From: Jeotgalibacillus soli
GTDB lineage: Bacteria; Bacillota; Bacilli; Bacillales; Jeotgalibacillaceae
Direction: 5' to 3'
Length of the DNA: 64,000 nt
Assembly (NCBI RefSeq): GCF_000829435.1
Contig: NZ_JXRP01000009.1
Location: forward strand, 434,001-498,000
Shown piece by piece: positions 16,358-25,041 of this stretch (the stretch's first letter is position 1; the number at the start of each line of letters is the position of its first letter). The translations under genes and the position numbers were made by a program. The notes under the pieces were generated by a model. It was not told the origin of the DNA and made no database searches. It saw nothing but the letters and a program-made list of their open reading frames with translations.

Positions 16358-17521
16358 ATGACAGAAATCCGTTTATTAACAGTAGCTGACTTTGAAAAAA
16401 GCTTAGCTCTTTCAAGCTATGCATTTCAATATATCCCGGCTGAAGACATGCTGGATGGAATGAAAGAAGCGTTTAATCAACAGGATGTATGGGGAATTTT
16501 CGACGGAGAGAAGCTTCACTCTAAGCTGCATCTATTACATTTTCATATAAAAATCGCAGGTGCGGATTTTAAAATGGGTGGAATTGCAGGTGTTGCAACC
16601 TATCCTGAATACAGAAGGAATAAAGAAGCGAAAAGCCTTATTGTTCATGCTTTGAAGGAAATGAAAAAGAACGGTGAGACCATTAGTTATCTTCATCCGT
16701 TTTCAGTGGATTTTTACCGCCGTATGGGCTGGGAGATTGTATCTGGATATAAAGAAATAAAGATAAGATCAAATGATATGCACTTTATGGAATCGGTGCA
16801 AGGAGAAATTAGCAGGCATCGAATCGGGGATCATCTTGAACAAACAAATGCGGTCTACGACCAGTTTCGATTTAAGAGAAGTGGGATGCTTGAACGCACT
16901 GATTATTGGTGGAAAAAAACATATGGAGGCCAGGAGGATTCGTTCGCTACCTATAAAGATCCAAGCGGGAAAGCAACGGGTTATTTAACTTATGAAATAG
17001 AAAATAAGAGGTTAACAGTGAATGAGTTTGTCGCGCTTAATCAAGAGGCAAGAAAAGGGTTATGGAATTTCATATGCCAGCACGATTCAATGATAGATAT
17101 GGTCAAAATAAGACTGGATGAGCAAGAGCCGCTGCCGTTCCTTATGAAACAGCCTAAAAGTGAGCAGACAACAACCCCTTATTTTATGGGCAGGGTGGTG
17201 GATGTTCAGGCGTTTTTATTACAATATCCCTTCCAAGGAGATGCATCAGGTTTGACCTTTAAGGTGCAGGACGAGCTGGCTCCTTGGAATAATGGAATAT
17301 TTAAGATTCTTCAAAATGGAAGTGTTGAAAAACTGGAAGATTCGTTTGTTTCAGAAGAGATTATTTCGGTTGGGATCCAGCATTTTTCTTCCATGATGGT
17401 TGGATATATACATCCGAGGACATTGCATGAAATAGAACTGCTGCATGCAAACCCAGAAGCCGTGGATCAATTAGAAAAACGATTACCAGCCGGGGGGACA
17501 GCATTTTTTGACTTCTTTTAA
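16358..17521 (+). CDS. Eis-like GNAT N-acetyltransferase
   Basis: A 387-residue protein with the three-part Eis architecture: an N-terminal GNAT domain (GGIAGVATYPEYRRNKEAKSL gives the acetyl-CoA loop; FSVDFYRRMGWEI follows), a second GNAT-like domain, and a C-terminal sterol-carrier-like domain (MVGYIHPRTLHEIELLHANP). Mycobacterial and Bacillus Eis proteins acetylate aminoglycosides or other amines and some peptides. The gene stands alone between the terminator at 16.2 kb and the next gene, with GAAAGGAAA before ATG 16358. Physiological substrate is unknown. Confidence 0.85.
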   Translation: MTEIRLLTVADFEKSLALSSYAFQYIPAEDMLDGMKEAFNQQDVWGIFDGEKLHSKLHLLHFHIKIAGADFKMGGIAGVATYPEYRRNKEAKSLIVHALKEMKKNGETISYLHPFSVDFYRRMGWEIVSGYKEIKIRSNDMHFMESVQGEISRHRIGDHLEQTNAVYDQFRFKRSGMLERTDYWWKKTYGGQEDSFATYKDPSGKATGYLTYEIENKRLTVNEFVALNQEARKGLWNFICQHDSMIDMVKIRLDEQEPLPFLMKQPKSEQTTTPYFMGRVVDVQAFLLQYPFQGDASGLTFKVQDELAPWNNGIFKILQNGSVEKLEDSFVSEEIISVGIQHFSSMMVGYIHPRTLHEIELLHANPEAVDQLEKRLPAGGTAFFDFF

Positions 17522-17592
17522 CGGTATAAGGAATGACTTATGAAGCGCTCACGTTGAACATAATTGGAATTTTTTAATGAGGAGAGAAACAT

Positions 17593-18321
17593 ATGCAAAT
17601 GCGCACCGCGTTCGTTATAGGTGCTACAGGCTTAGTAGGACAGCAGGTAGTAAAAGAGCTGTGTGAAAGAGTGGAATACGCATCGATTATTGTTGTCACA
17701 AGAAGGGCCTTTGAGTTTAATCATCCCAAAATTCAAGTGCGACAAATCGATTTTGATTATCTGGAAGGCGCACATATCGGTCTCGTTGATGATGTGTTTT
17801 GCTGTTTAGGAACCACGATGAAAAAGGCGAAATCCAAAGAAGGATTTCGTCTGGTTGACCTTGACTATCCGCTTCAGTTCGCTTCTATTGCAAAGAAAAA
17901 TAATGTGAGGCAGTTTCTTGTTGTATCAGCTATGGGAGCAGATCCGTCCTCACCCATCTTTTATAATCGAATCAAAGGATTGATGGAAGAACAGTTAAAG
18001 GAGATTGAGCTCCCACGTCTCCAAATTTTTCGCCCGTCCATTTTACTTGGGGATCGCAAGGAGTTTCGTTTAGGCGAAACGATCGGAGGAAAGATCGCAA
18101 GTGCAATTGGCTGGGCCATGGTAGGGCCTTTAAAATCCTATCGTGCCATTCGAGCGGAGCAGGTGGCACTTGCAATGGTAGAAAAAGCATTAGCACCAGC
18201 CAAGCGCCCAGTAGTTATCCACACGTCTGCTGACATCGAAAAAGTCGAGCGTCCAGTAAAAGAAGTATTAAAAAAAGAGATGAGCAGGGAAGATTTCTTT
18301 AAGAATAATCAAAAGGATTGA
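17593..18321 (+). CDS. NAD(P)-binding Rossmann-fold protein (HTATIP2/NmrA-like)
   Basis: A 242-residue atypical short-chain dehydrogenase. The nucleotide-binding loop VIGATGLVGQQVVKEL is at residues 7-22, VVTRR marks the second strand, FCCLGTTMKKAKSKEGFRLVDLDY and FLVVSAMGADPSSPIFYNRIKG contain the active-site region with Tyr and Lys spaced as YNRIKG. The family resembles eukaryotic TIP30/HTATIP2 and is of unknown substrate in bacteria. AGGAGAGA precedes ATG 17593, and a hairpin terminator at 18340 ends the unit. Confidence 0.82.
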   Translation: MQMRTAFVIGATGLVGQQVVKELCERVEYASIIVVTRRAFEFNHPKIQVRQIDFDYLEGAHIGLVDDVFCCLGTTMKKAKSKEGFRLVDLDYPLQFASIAKKNNVRQFLVVSAMGADPSSPIFYNRIKGLMEEQLKEIELPRLQIFRPSILLGDRKEFRLGETIGGKIASAIGWAMVGPLKSYRAIRAEQVALAMVEKALAPAKRPVVIHTSADIEKVERPVKEVLKKEMSREDFFKNNQKD

Positions 18322-18339
18322 GTAATGAACGGATCAATG

Positions 18340-18371
18340 AACAACTGGGATGTAAATCTCGGTTGTTTTTG
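18340..18371 (+). terminator. Terminator after the NAD(P)-binding gene
   Basis: AACAACTGGGA (18340-18350) pairs with TCTCGGTTGTT (18357-18367), allowing wobble, followed by TTTGTTT. Confidence 0.7.
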
Positions 18372-18382
18372 TTTATCGAAAT

Positions 18383-18528
18383 GCTATGTTAAAGATCATT
18401 GTTGATTTTTGCACGATGTTGATGAGCGGATACGTGAGACTTCTGCGGGTAAGCGAGTCAAGGGGAGCCCCATAGAGGCGCGAAGCGAACGCCTGAAGCG
18501 GAAATCAACAGGCAAGTTTAATAGAGGC
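18383..18528 (+). repeat. MITE-like dispersed repeat, copy A
   Basis: Begins GCTATGTTAAAGATCATTG with GTTGATTTTTGCAC following, and ends GAAATCAACAGGCAAGTTTAA near 18520. The right end read backwards (TTAAACTTGCCTGTTGATTTC) resembles the left end, giving imperfect terminal inverted repeats of about 25 bases. Interior is GC-rich with no ORF. Two further copies lie at 55030 and 62480. Confidence 0.75.
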
Positions 18529-18733
18529 TATCGAATAAATGGAATACGTGCAGTTAAAAAATTGTAAAAGAGTGATAATCTATCAATATAAGATAAAAGA
18601 ACTCATTTTTTATAAAAATAGATAAAGACCAGACCTTCTAAGCAGAAATGCGGCAGGGTGAGAAATATTGACTCCAACTCATGTATGTAGTCATTTGAAA
18701 TAATCATCAAGTTGAACAATCTATACGCAACAA

Positions 18734-18761
18734 TTGTGTTTGAAAGCGTAATCATTATGCT
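18734..18761 (+). promoter_or_regulatory. PTS regulator promoter with CcpA cre-like site
   Basis: TTGTGT (18734-18739) and TATGCT (18756-18761) are 16 bases apart. The spacer holds TGAAAGCGTAATCA (18741-18754), which fits the Gram-positive cre consensus TGWNANCGNTNWCA at all fixed positions except one. Catabolite repression of the sugar region is inferred. Confidence 0.55.
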
Positions 18762-18805
18762 CTTTCAACTGTTAAAATAAGAAGTAAGCAAGGGGGAAAC
18801 GACCT

Positions 18806-20854
18806 ATGTATTTAGATGAACGAAGCAATTTAATACTAAAGGGAGTTTTGAATAATCCTGAAATCTCCAATAAAGAGCTAGAAAACAAATATCATTTGTC
18901 TAGAAGACAGATTAGCTACAGCTTTACGAAAATAAATGACTGGCTAGCTGACAATAATTACCCTCTTATTAAGAGGACCAATGGAGGGAAATTTATTGTT
19001 AGTCCGCTATTAATTGATTTGTTTGCAGAAAAAATTGATGGGGCTGTCACTGCCAACTACATTCCTTCTGAAAAAGAACGGGCAGAGCTTATCATTTTGA
19101 TGCTGCTGAGCAGTGAGGAAGAATTGTCCCTCGTTCATTTTTCAAGTGCATTGGAGGTTAGTAAAAATACGATTCTTCGCGATATGAAATTCGCCCATTC
19201 GATCGTCAGCACGTATCAGCTGGAAATTGTGTATTCCAGAATTCACGGCTATGACATTGTGGGGAATGAATGGAATAAAAGAAGGCTATTGGTAGAAGTC
19301 CTGCGTAAAATTTTTGATATTTATCAGGGTGAAGCCTATATTCAAAGGCTGGCGCGAATATCAACTGCTGATATCAAAAAACTAAAGCGACAGATGGAAG
19401 ATGTAGAAACTAGACTGCATCTCAAGTTTATCGATGAAAGAATCAGAATTTTGCCATATATCATGGCGGCACTATTAAAAAGAATTAAGAAAGGCAACCT
19501 GATTACAGACTCCTATCATATTGATTACGAAGCATTATCGGATACAAAGGAGTATGAAGCCGCTGAGATTCTTATTCAGGATATAAAAAACATTCCTAAA
19601 GAAGAGCGTTTATTTATTACACTTCAGCTTCTCACTTCAAATGTATTTTCATCACAATTTTTAACGGATCGAGAACTGCCGCAATTGAAAAAAGCATTAG
19701 AGGAAAGCTTGGATCTGTTTGAGAAAAAAGCATTGATTTTGTTTAAAGAAAGAAAATCATTGCTTGAAAAGCTGGTGCTGCATATGAAACCGGCCTATTA
19801 CAGAATCAAGTATTCGTTGACAACAAATTATACAGTTCTTGAAAAAGTAAGCGAGGAATTTGAAGCCATCCATTATATTGTAAAGGATTCGATCAAACCT
19901 TTTGAAGAATATATCGGATGTGAAATACCTGAAAGTGAAATAAAGTTTATCACTATTTTTATAGGCGGCCATTTAATCAATAGCGGGGAAACCATTCAAC
20001 TGAAAAAAAGAGCTGCTGTTGTTTGTCCGAATGGTGTTTCGATCTCTAGATTGATGGAAAACACACTGCGGGATTTGTTTCCGGAGTTTTACTTCTACCA
20101 AGCATTTTCGATCCGAGAGTTTGAACAGTTAAAGCTGGACTTTGACATTGTTTTCTCTCCAGTCCCAGTGCAGACAGATAAACATCTATTTATCGTTGAT
20201 CAATTTATTTCTGATTTTGAAAAAATGCAATTGAGACAACGTGTCATGCAAGGGATATTTGGATTAAATTCTTCGGTTGTAAATATTGAACAACTGATGA
20301 ATGTCATTGAAAAACACGCGAAGATAGAAGAAAAGCAGGCGCTGGCAAAATCATTGCAGGATTATTTTTCATTCCAGGTATCAAGTGAAGTAAAGAATAA
20401 AAAAGATTTCATTTTATCAGATTTAATCACGCCGGAGACCATTATTCTTAAAGACCGTGTAAAAAATTGGCAGAATGCTATTAACATTGCTGCTGAACCG
20501 CTTTTAAAAAAAGGTGTTATTACTGAAAATTATGTAGCAGCGATGCATCGTCAGCATCCTGAAATGGCACCACATATGGTTCTGCGTATGAATATAGCGA
20601 TTCCTCATGCAGGCCCAGAGGACGGAGTCAATGAAGTAGGGATGAGCCTACTTAAAATAAAAGAGGGTCTTCCATTTAATGAGGATCAAAAAGTGCATTT
20701 TATCGTTGTGATCGCAGCGGTTGATAAAAGTCGGCACTTGAATGCTTTGCTTCAGCTAATGAAATTCTCTGATATGAATGAGGTATTAAACAAAATTATT
20801 CATATGGGTGACACAAAGGAAATCTGTGGTGTGATTCAATCGCATTCCAAATAA
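18806..20854 (+). CDS. PRD-containing PTS transcriptional activator with EIIA domain
   Basis: A 682-residue MtlR/BglG-type regulator. Two N-terminal winged-helix segments (residues about 1-140; NKELENKYHLSRRQISYSF is the recognition region) are followed by two PTS regulation domains, an EIIB(Gat)-like segment (AAVVCPNGVSISRLMENTL) where the usual phospho-Cys is C in VVCPNGVS, and a C-terminal EIIA domain with phospho-His about 601 in NIAIPHAGPEDG. Phosphorylation by PTS proteins should set its activity according to sugar supply. It lies directly upstream of the galactitol-type PTS genes and probably activates them. The start ATG 18806 has GCAAGGGGGAAA upstream. Confidence 0.88.
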   Translation: MYLDERSNLILKGVLNNPEISNKELENKYHLSRRQISYSFTKINDWLADNNYPLIKRTNGGKFIVSPLLIDLFAEKIDGAVTANYIPSEKERAELIILMLLSSEEELSLVHFSSALEVSKNTILRDMKFAHSIVSTYQLEIVYSRIHGYDIVGNEWNKRRLLVEVLRKIFDIYQGEAYIQRLARISTADIKKLKRQMEDVETRLHLKFIDERIRILPYIMAALLKRIKKGNLITDSYHIDYEALSDTKEYEAAEILIQDIKNIPKEERLFITLQLLTSNVFSSQFLTDRELPQLKKALEESLDLFEKKALILFKERKSLLEKLVLHMKPAYYRIKYSLTTNYTVLEKVSEEFEAIHYIVKDSIKPFEEYIGCEIPESEIKFITIFIGGHLINSGETIQLKKRAAVVCPNGVSISRLMENTLRDLFPEFYFYQAFSIREFEQLKLDFDIVFSPVPVQTDKHLFIVDQFISDFEKMQLRQRVMQGIFGLNSSVVNIEQLMNVIEKHAKIEEKQALAKSLQDYFSFQVSSEVKNKKDFILSDLITPETIILKDRVKNWQNAINIAAEPLLKKGVITENYVAAMHRQHPEMAPHMVLRMNIAIPHAGPEDGVNEVGMSLLKIKEGLPFNEDQKVHFIVVIAAVDKSRHLNALLQLMKFSDMNEVLNKIIHMGDTKEICGVIQSHSK

Positions 20855-20887
20855 TTACGCTAAACGAATAAGAGCGGAGGAACAAGA

Positions 20888-21354
20888 ATGCCACTAAATC
20901 AGTTTTTAAAAGATGAGCTGATCATGCTGAACGTTCATTGTGAAAGCTATGGACAAGTTTTGAAGTGATGTATAAAGAAGCTTACGCACGCGGGTATGTG
21001 AGCGAATTCTTTTTTGAAAAAATAAAAGAGAGGGAAGCAGCCTTTCCTACTGGATTGAATATGGCAAGCATGAATGTCGCGATTCCTCATACAGATGCAG
21101 AATATGTCTATAAACAATTTATTGGGGTCATCACGCTCGAAAAACCTGTGTTATTTTCTCTGATGGATGATGCCGCACAAAAAGTGGAGGTAAGTATCGT
21201 GTTCATGCTGGGGTTGAATCAGCCTCACAGTCAATTAACCGTTTTACAAAAATTAATGCAGGTTCTTCAAAACCAAGAGAGTCTTGAGCACATGTCAAAA
21301 GCAAAAACCAGTGAAGACATTCATTCTATTTTTAATCAAGCAGCAGCCATCTAA
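20888..21354 (+). pseudogene. gatA: PTS galactitol-type EIIA, broken by a one-base frameshift
   Basis: GCGGAGGAA precedes ATG 20888, which reads MPLNQFLKDELIMLNVHCES then YGQVLK and stops at TGA 20966. The remaining EIIA continues in the -1 frame from about 20962 (MYKEAYARGYVS...), with phospho-His in NMASMNVAIPHTDAEYV and LNQPHSQLTVLQKLMQ. Restoring one base near 20960 rebuilds a normal 155-residue EIIA. Either a recent deletion or a sequencing error; internal initiation at GTG 20965 is possible but lacks a ribosome site. A second, intact EIIA at 24158 could compensate. Confidence 0.75.
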
Positions 21355-21370
21355 AAAAGGGAGGAAGATC

Positions 21371-21676
21371 ATGATGAAAAAGACCATTCTTGTAGCCTGC
21401 GGTGCAGGTATTGCCACATCAACCGTCGTATGTGAGAGAGTAGAGAATTTAGTGAAGGAAAATGGAGTACAGGCAGAGGTTTTTCAATGCAAAATTACGG
21501 AAATCTCCTCACTTCAAGACCGTGCCGATCTAATCGTGTCCACTACGATTCTACCAACAACTTATCACATTCCAGCTTTAAGAGCGACTCCATATATAAC
21601 AGGAATCGGGATGGAAGAGCTGGATCAAAAAATTCTTGATCATCTCAAAGGGAAATATGCCTTAGGAATTAAGTAG
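21371..21676 (+). CDS. gatB: PTS galactitol-type EIIB
   Basis: A 101-residue cytosolic phosphocarrier. The phosphorylation loop LVACGAGIATST places Cys10 as the phospho-acceptor, followed by the family features CKITEISSLQDRADLIVSTTI and GIGMEELDQKIL. GGGAGGAAG lies before ATG 21371 (ATG 21374 is also possible). It forms the first EIIA/EIIB pair with the frameshifted gene upstream and precedes gatD. It would pass phosphate to an EIIC, and the only one here is at 25042. Confidence 0.88.
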   Translation: MMKKTILVACGAGIATSTVVCERVENLVKENGVQAEVFQCKITEISSLQDRADLIVSTTILPTTYHIPALRATPYITGIGMEELDQKILDHLKGKYALGIK

Positions 21677-21811
21677 CTTTTATATCTATATATAATAAAT
21701 AGGTATTTATTCCTACTATAAGTAATGTTATCGGGGGACACACATAGTTGCAGAATCAAAAAAGACTCAGAAAATGTTGATAATCTCTGCAGTCAAAAGG
21801 AGGTCGATCCT

Positions 21812-22858
21812 ATGAAAGCGGCAGTTTTACATTCAGAAAATCATTTTATTTATGAAGAAATTGACATCGCTCCGTGTCAGGATGATGAAGTGAAAATAAA
21901 AGTAATAGCAACAGGAATTTGCGGTTCAGACACGCACAAAATGACGGGCAAATGGAAGTACCCGCTGCCTGCGGTAATGGGCCATGAGTTCTCTGGTTAC
22001 ATTGTCGAGAAAGGGAAAAATGTGACCAATGCAGCAATTGGTGATCGGGTTGTCGCGATTCCTTTCCTTCCATGCAACGACTGTGAATATTGTAAGCGTG
22101 GTCAATTTTCGCTTTGTGAAGATCACGGAATGGTTGGTTCAAAGTCTTTTGGGGGTTTTGCGGAGTATGTGAATATTGAATCCTCCAATGTCCTGCCAAT
22201 TGGTGATATGGAGTTTGAAGAAGCAGCAATGATTGAACCGCTTGCGGTTGCGCTGCACGGCGTATTAAATATACATCCCCGTGTTGGAGATGTAGCGGCA
22301 GTATTTGGCGTCGGTACAATCGGGATGTTAACCATTCAGTGGTTGAAAATTGCTGGAGCAAAAGAAATAATCGCAATCGATCTATCAGATGAAAAACTCG
22401 CAGATGCACGAGCAATGGGCTGTGAAAGGACAATTAATCCGCTTAATGAGGATTTACTCGAAAAGATCAATGAATATACAAATGGGATGGGAGTAGACAT
22501 TGCTTTTGAATGTGCAGGATCTAAAATTACGCAAGAGCAATGCCTGTTGATTACACGTAAGCAAGGAAAAATAGGTTATTTAGGAATTGCTTATTCGGAC
22601 GTACATCTATCAGAAAAGGCTTTTGAAAATATTTTCAGAAGAGAACTAACGTTAAAAGGATTTTGGAACTCCTATTCTGCACCGTTTCCAGGGGAAGAAT
22701 GGACCAAAAGCATTGAATTTATTAAGAATGGCCGAATCAAGCTAAAGGAACTAATTTCTCATCGATTCAAGCTGGAAGACACACAGAAAGCGTTTGACAT
22801 GATGATCAATCGTGAAGAAAAGTATGGAAAAGTATTAATACTACCGAATGAGGAGTGA
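21812..22858 (+). CDS. gatD: Zinc-dependent galactitol-1-phosphate 5-dehydrogenase-like enzyme
   Basis: A 348-residue medium-chain dehydrogenase. Catalytic zinc site: GICGSDTHK and GHEFSGYI; structural zinc site: CNDCEYCKRGQFSLC; Rossmann loop: VFGVGTIGMLTIQ. The segments GFAEYV, RRELTLKGFWNSYSAPFPGEEW and the context of a galactitol PTS match GatD, which oxidises galactitol-1-phosphate to tagatose-6-phosphate. AAAAGGAGG at 21795-21803 selects ATG 21812 over the upstream frame opening at 21725. Other polyol phosphates are possible substrates. Confidence 0.82.
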   Translation: MKAAVLHSENHFIYEEIDIAPCQDDEVKIKVIATGICGSDTHKMTGKWKYPLPAVMGHEFSGYIVEKGKNVTNAAIGDRVVAIPFLPCNDCEYCKRGQFSLCEDHGMVGSKSFGGFAEYVNIESSNVLPIGDMEFEEAAMIEPLAVALHGVLNIHPRVGDVAAVFGVGTIGMLTIQWLKIAGAKEIIAIDLSDEKLADARAMGCERTINPLNEDLLEKINEYTNGMGVDIAFECAGSKITQEQCLLITRKQGKIGYLGIAYSDVHLSEKAFENIFRRELTLKGFWNSYSAPFPGEEWTKSIEFIKNGRIKLKELISHRFKLEDTQKAFDMMINREEKYGKVLILPNEE

Positions 22859-22863
22859 ATAAG

Positions 22864-23895
22864 ATGAAAGCAGTTATGAAAGCAGCGCCTGGTCATGACA
22901 ATATGTCATTGCAAACAATGGAAGAACCGGAAGTACAAGGTGATCACGTTAAAATAAAGGTTGCTTTTACCGGTATTTGCGGAACGGATATTCATACATT
23001 CACAGGTGAGTATAGAAACGCAAAAACCCCTGTTGTGCTTGGGCATGAGTTTTCTGGAGTGGTGACAGAAGTAGGAGAACATGTGAAGAATGTTAAGGTC
23101 GGAGATAGAGTGACGAGTGAAACAACCTTTACAACATGCGGTGAATGTGAATATTGCATGGAAAAGGACTATAATCTCTGTTCAAACCGCAAAGGAATTG
23201 GGACACAGGTGAATGGGAGCATGGCAGAATATGTGGTGTCCCGTGAAGAAAGTGTACACGTCCTGTCAGATAAAATCAGCCTTAAAGCAGCTGCCTTAAC
23301 AGAACCGCTTGCTTGCTGTGTTCATGCAGGATTGGAAAAAACAACAATTAATAAAGATGACAAGGTCCTTATCTTTGGCCCGGGTCCTATTGGATTGCTG
23401 CAATGTCAGGTTGCAAAGGCTCAAGGCGCATTTGTGATTTTGGCAGGGATTACAAAGGATAGGGAACGTTTAGAATTAGCCAAATCTATCGGAGCAGATG
23501 TGATTGTCGATGTATTGCAGGAAGATCTGCAAGAGGTTGTATTGAAGCATACAAACGGATATGGTGTTGATAAAGTATTTGAATGCTCAGGTGCAGTCCC
23601 GGCTCTTAACCAGGGATTGCCGCTCGTTAAGAAAAAAGGAACATTTGTACAAGTGGGTATTTTTGCAAATAAAATGAATCCTTTAGATCAAGAATCCATC
23701 ATCCAGAGAGAGATTAACTATATCGGCACACGTTCTCAAAAACCAAGCTCATGGCATACAGCATTGAAGCTATTAGAAGATCAGAAAATCGATATAGATA
23801 AAATGATTACAAAGGTTGTGCCATTAGAAGACTGGCGTCAGGGCTTTGAGGCCGTAATGGCTGGAAATGAGATTAAGGTTATTATAGAATCATAA
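22864..23895 (+). CDS. Zinc-dependent medium-chain alcohol/polyol dehydrogenase
   Basis: A second MDR-family enzyme of 343 residues directly after gatD (five bases). Catalytic zinc: GICGTDIHTF and GHEFSGVV; structural zinc: CGECEYCMEKDYNLC; NAD loop: IFGPGPIGLLQCQ. It resembles sorbitol or threonine dehydrogenases but only moderately matches gatD, so the pair is not a simple recent tandem duplication. AGGAG at 22851-22855 serves ATG 22864. It may act on a different PTS-imported polyol phosphate or a later step. A terminator follows. Confidence 0.82.
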   Translation: MKAVMKAAPGHDNMSLQTMEEPEVQGDHVKIKVAFTGICGTDIHTFTGEYRNAKTPVVLGHEFSGVVTEVGEHVKNVKVGDRVTSETTFTTCGECEYCMEKDYNLCSNRKGIGTQVNGSMAEYVVSREESVHVLSDKISLKAAALTEPLACCVHAGLEKTTINKDDKVLIFGPGPIGLLQCQVAKAQGAFVILAGITKDRERLELAKSIGADVIVDVLQEDLQEVVLKHTNGYGVDKVFECSGAVPALNQGLPLVKKKGTFVQVGIFANKMNPLDQESIIQREINYIGTRSQKPSSWHTALKLLEDQKIDIDKMITKVVPLEDWRQGFEAVMAGNEIKVIIES

Positions 23896-23928
23896 AAAAC
23901 GATTATTTTTCTAAAATTATTCATTTTT

Positions 23929-23954
23929 AAAAACACTTTTCCGAAATCGGCAAA
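23929..23954 (+). terminator. Terminator after the second dehydrogenase
   Basis: AAAACACTTT and AAAGTGTTTT flank a short CCGAAATCGG-containing loop, followed by T residues; closes the first PTS operon. Confidence 0.7.
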
Positions 23955-24024
23955 GTGTTTTTTGTTGTTGTAATCATTATTTTTTCATCACAATGTTGTA
24001 CAATTGACAATCAATGAATGGGGA

Positions 24025-24038
24025 TGAAAACGCATACA
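24025..24038 (+). promoter_or_regulatory. CcpA cre-like site before the second PTS set
   Basis: TGAAAACGCATACA matches the cre consensus with one deviation, at the same position (A for T) as the site at 18741. A TTGACA lies just upstream (24004-24009) but no convincing -10 was found. Confidence 0.45.
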
Positions 24039-24157
24039 TTATGAGGGTTTTAGGTGTTATTATTAATTCAAGGAAGTAATATATTAACTTTATCAAAAAG
24101 TGAAGAAAAAAATTTATCAAGCCGTTATGATAGGGAGCGCAAGGAGGGAAGAGCAAC

Positions 24158-24616
24158 ATGTATCTTGATGAAACACTCATATTAAGAGAAATAGACGTGG
24201 ACAGTAAAGCGGAAGTTTTAGAAGTAATGGCGAGAAATTTAGTTAATAAAGGTTTTGTTAAAGAAAGCTATATTGAGGCCGTTATTGAAAGGGAGAAGAA
24301 TTATGCAACAGGCCTGCCGACAAAAGGCTATTCGGTCGCAATCCCGCATACTGATATTGAGCATGTGAACAAAAAAGCGATCAGTGTCGGGATATTAAAA
24401 AATACAGTTGATTTTGGAATTATGGGTGAAGAAAGTGCTACAACTCCCGTCAAACTAGTCTTTATGCTGGCGATGGAGCAAGCACATTCACAATTGGAGC
24501 TTCTTCAAAAGCTGATGCAAATCTTTCAAGATGAAGATACATTGCAATTCCTGGCAAATGAGGATTCTAAAGCAAAAGTAAAAAACCTGCTTAATGCAAA
24601 ATTAAAAACACAATAA
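24158..24616 (+). CDS. gatA: PTS galactitol-type EIIA, intact
   Basis: A 152-residue EIIA with phospho-His64 in GYSVAIPHTD, complete from MYLDETLILREIDVDSKAEV through QAHSQLELLQKLMQIF. AAGGAGGGAAG precedes ATG 24158. It is preceded by its own 260-base intergenic region with a cre-like site and heads the second PTS set (EIIA-EIIB-EIIC). It is related to, but well diverged from, the frameshifted EIIA at 20888. Confidence 0.9.
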   Translation: MYLDETLILREIDVDSKAEVLEVMARNLVNKGFVKESYIEAVIEREKNYATGLPTKGYSVAIPHTDIEHVNKKAISVGILKNTVDFGIMGEESATTPVKLVFMLAMEQAHSQLELLQKLMQIFQDEDTLQFLANEDSKAKVKNLLNAKLKTQ

Positions 24617-24637
24617 TTTAAAGGGGATGTAAATATT

Positions 24638-24919
24638 ATGAAAAAACAAATATTGGTTGCTTGTGGTGCTGGTATTGCTACTTCTACAATTGTTAACTTA
24701 GCACTTGAAAAAATGTGTAAAGAAAATGGGATTGATGCAAACCTGATTCAATGTAAAATTACAGAGGTTCCTTCTTATGAAGACACTGCGGACCTATTGG
24801 TTACAACCACCATTGTACAAAAAGAATATTCATTCCCTGTTATTAATGCGAGAGCATTTCTTACAGGAATTGGTCAGGAAGAAGTAGAAGCGAAAATTTT
24901 AGAGGAACTAAAAAAATAA
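24638..24919 (+). CDS. gatB: PTS galactitol-type EIIB
   Basis: A 93-residue EIIB with phospho-Cys9 in LVACGAGIATST, the same loop as the EIIB at 21371, and CKITEVPSYEDTADLLVTTTI. AAGGGGATG precedes ATG 24638, 21 bases after the EIIA. It should transfer phosphate from EIIA to sugar bound in EIIC encoded next. Confidence 0.9.
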   Translation: MKKQILVACGAGIATSTIVNLALEKMCKENGIDANLIQCKITEVPSYEDTADLLVTTTIVQKEYSFPVINARAFLTGIGQEEVEAKILEELKK

Positions 24920-25041
24920 AGTGATTTATTTGAACAACAACATCTGTATGGAAAGAAAATGTTCTCGATTCCAGCTGTTATGAGGAGGGAATCGAGAAAT
25001 ATTTTCATAAATAGATAGTAATGGAGAGCGGGGAGTCTGTT

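Noticed and set aside
20960-20968. Programmed -1 frameshifting in the first EIIA gene
   Set aside because: GTTTTGAAG is not a canonical slippery heptamer and no downstream stimulatory structure was evident; simple base loss is more likely.
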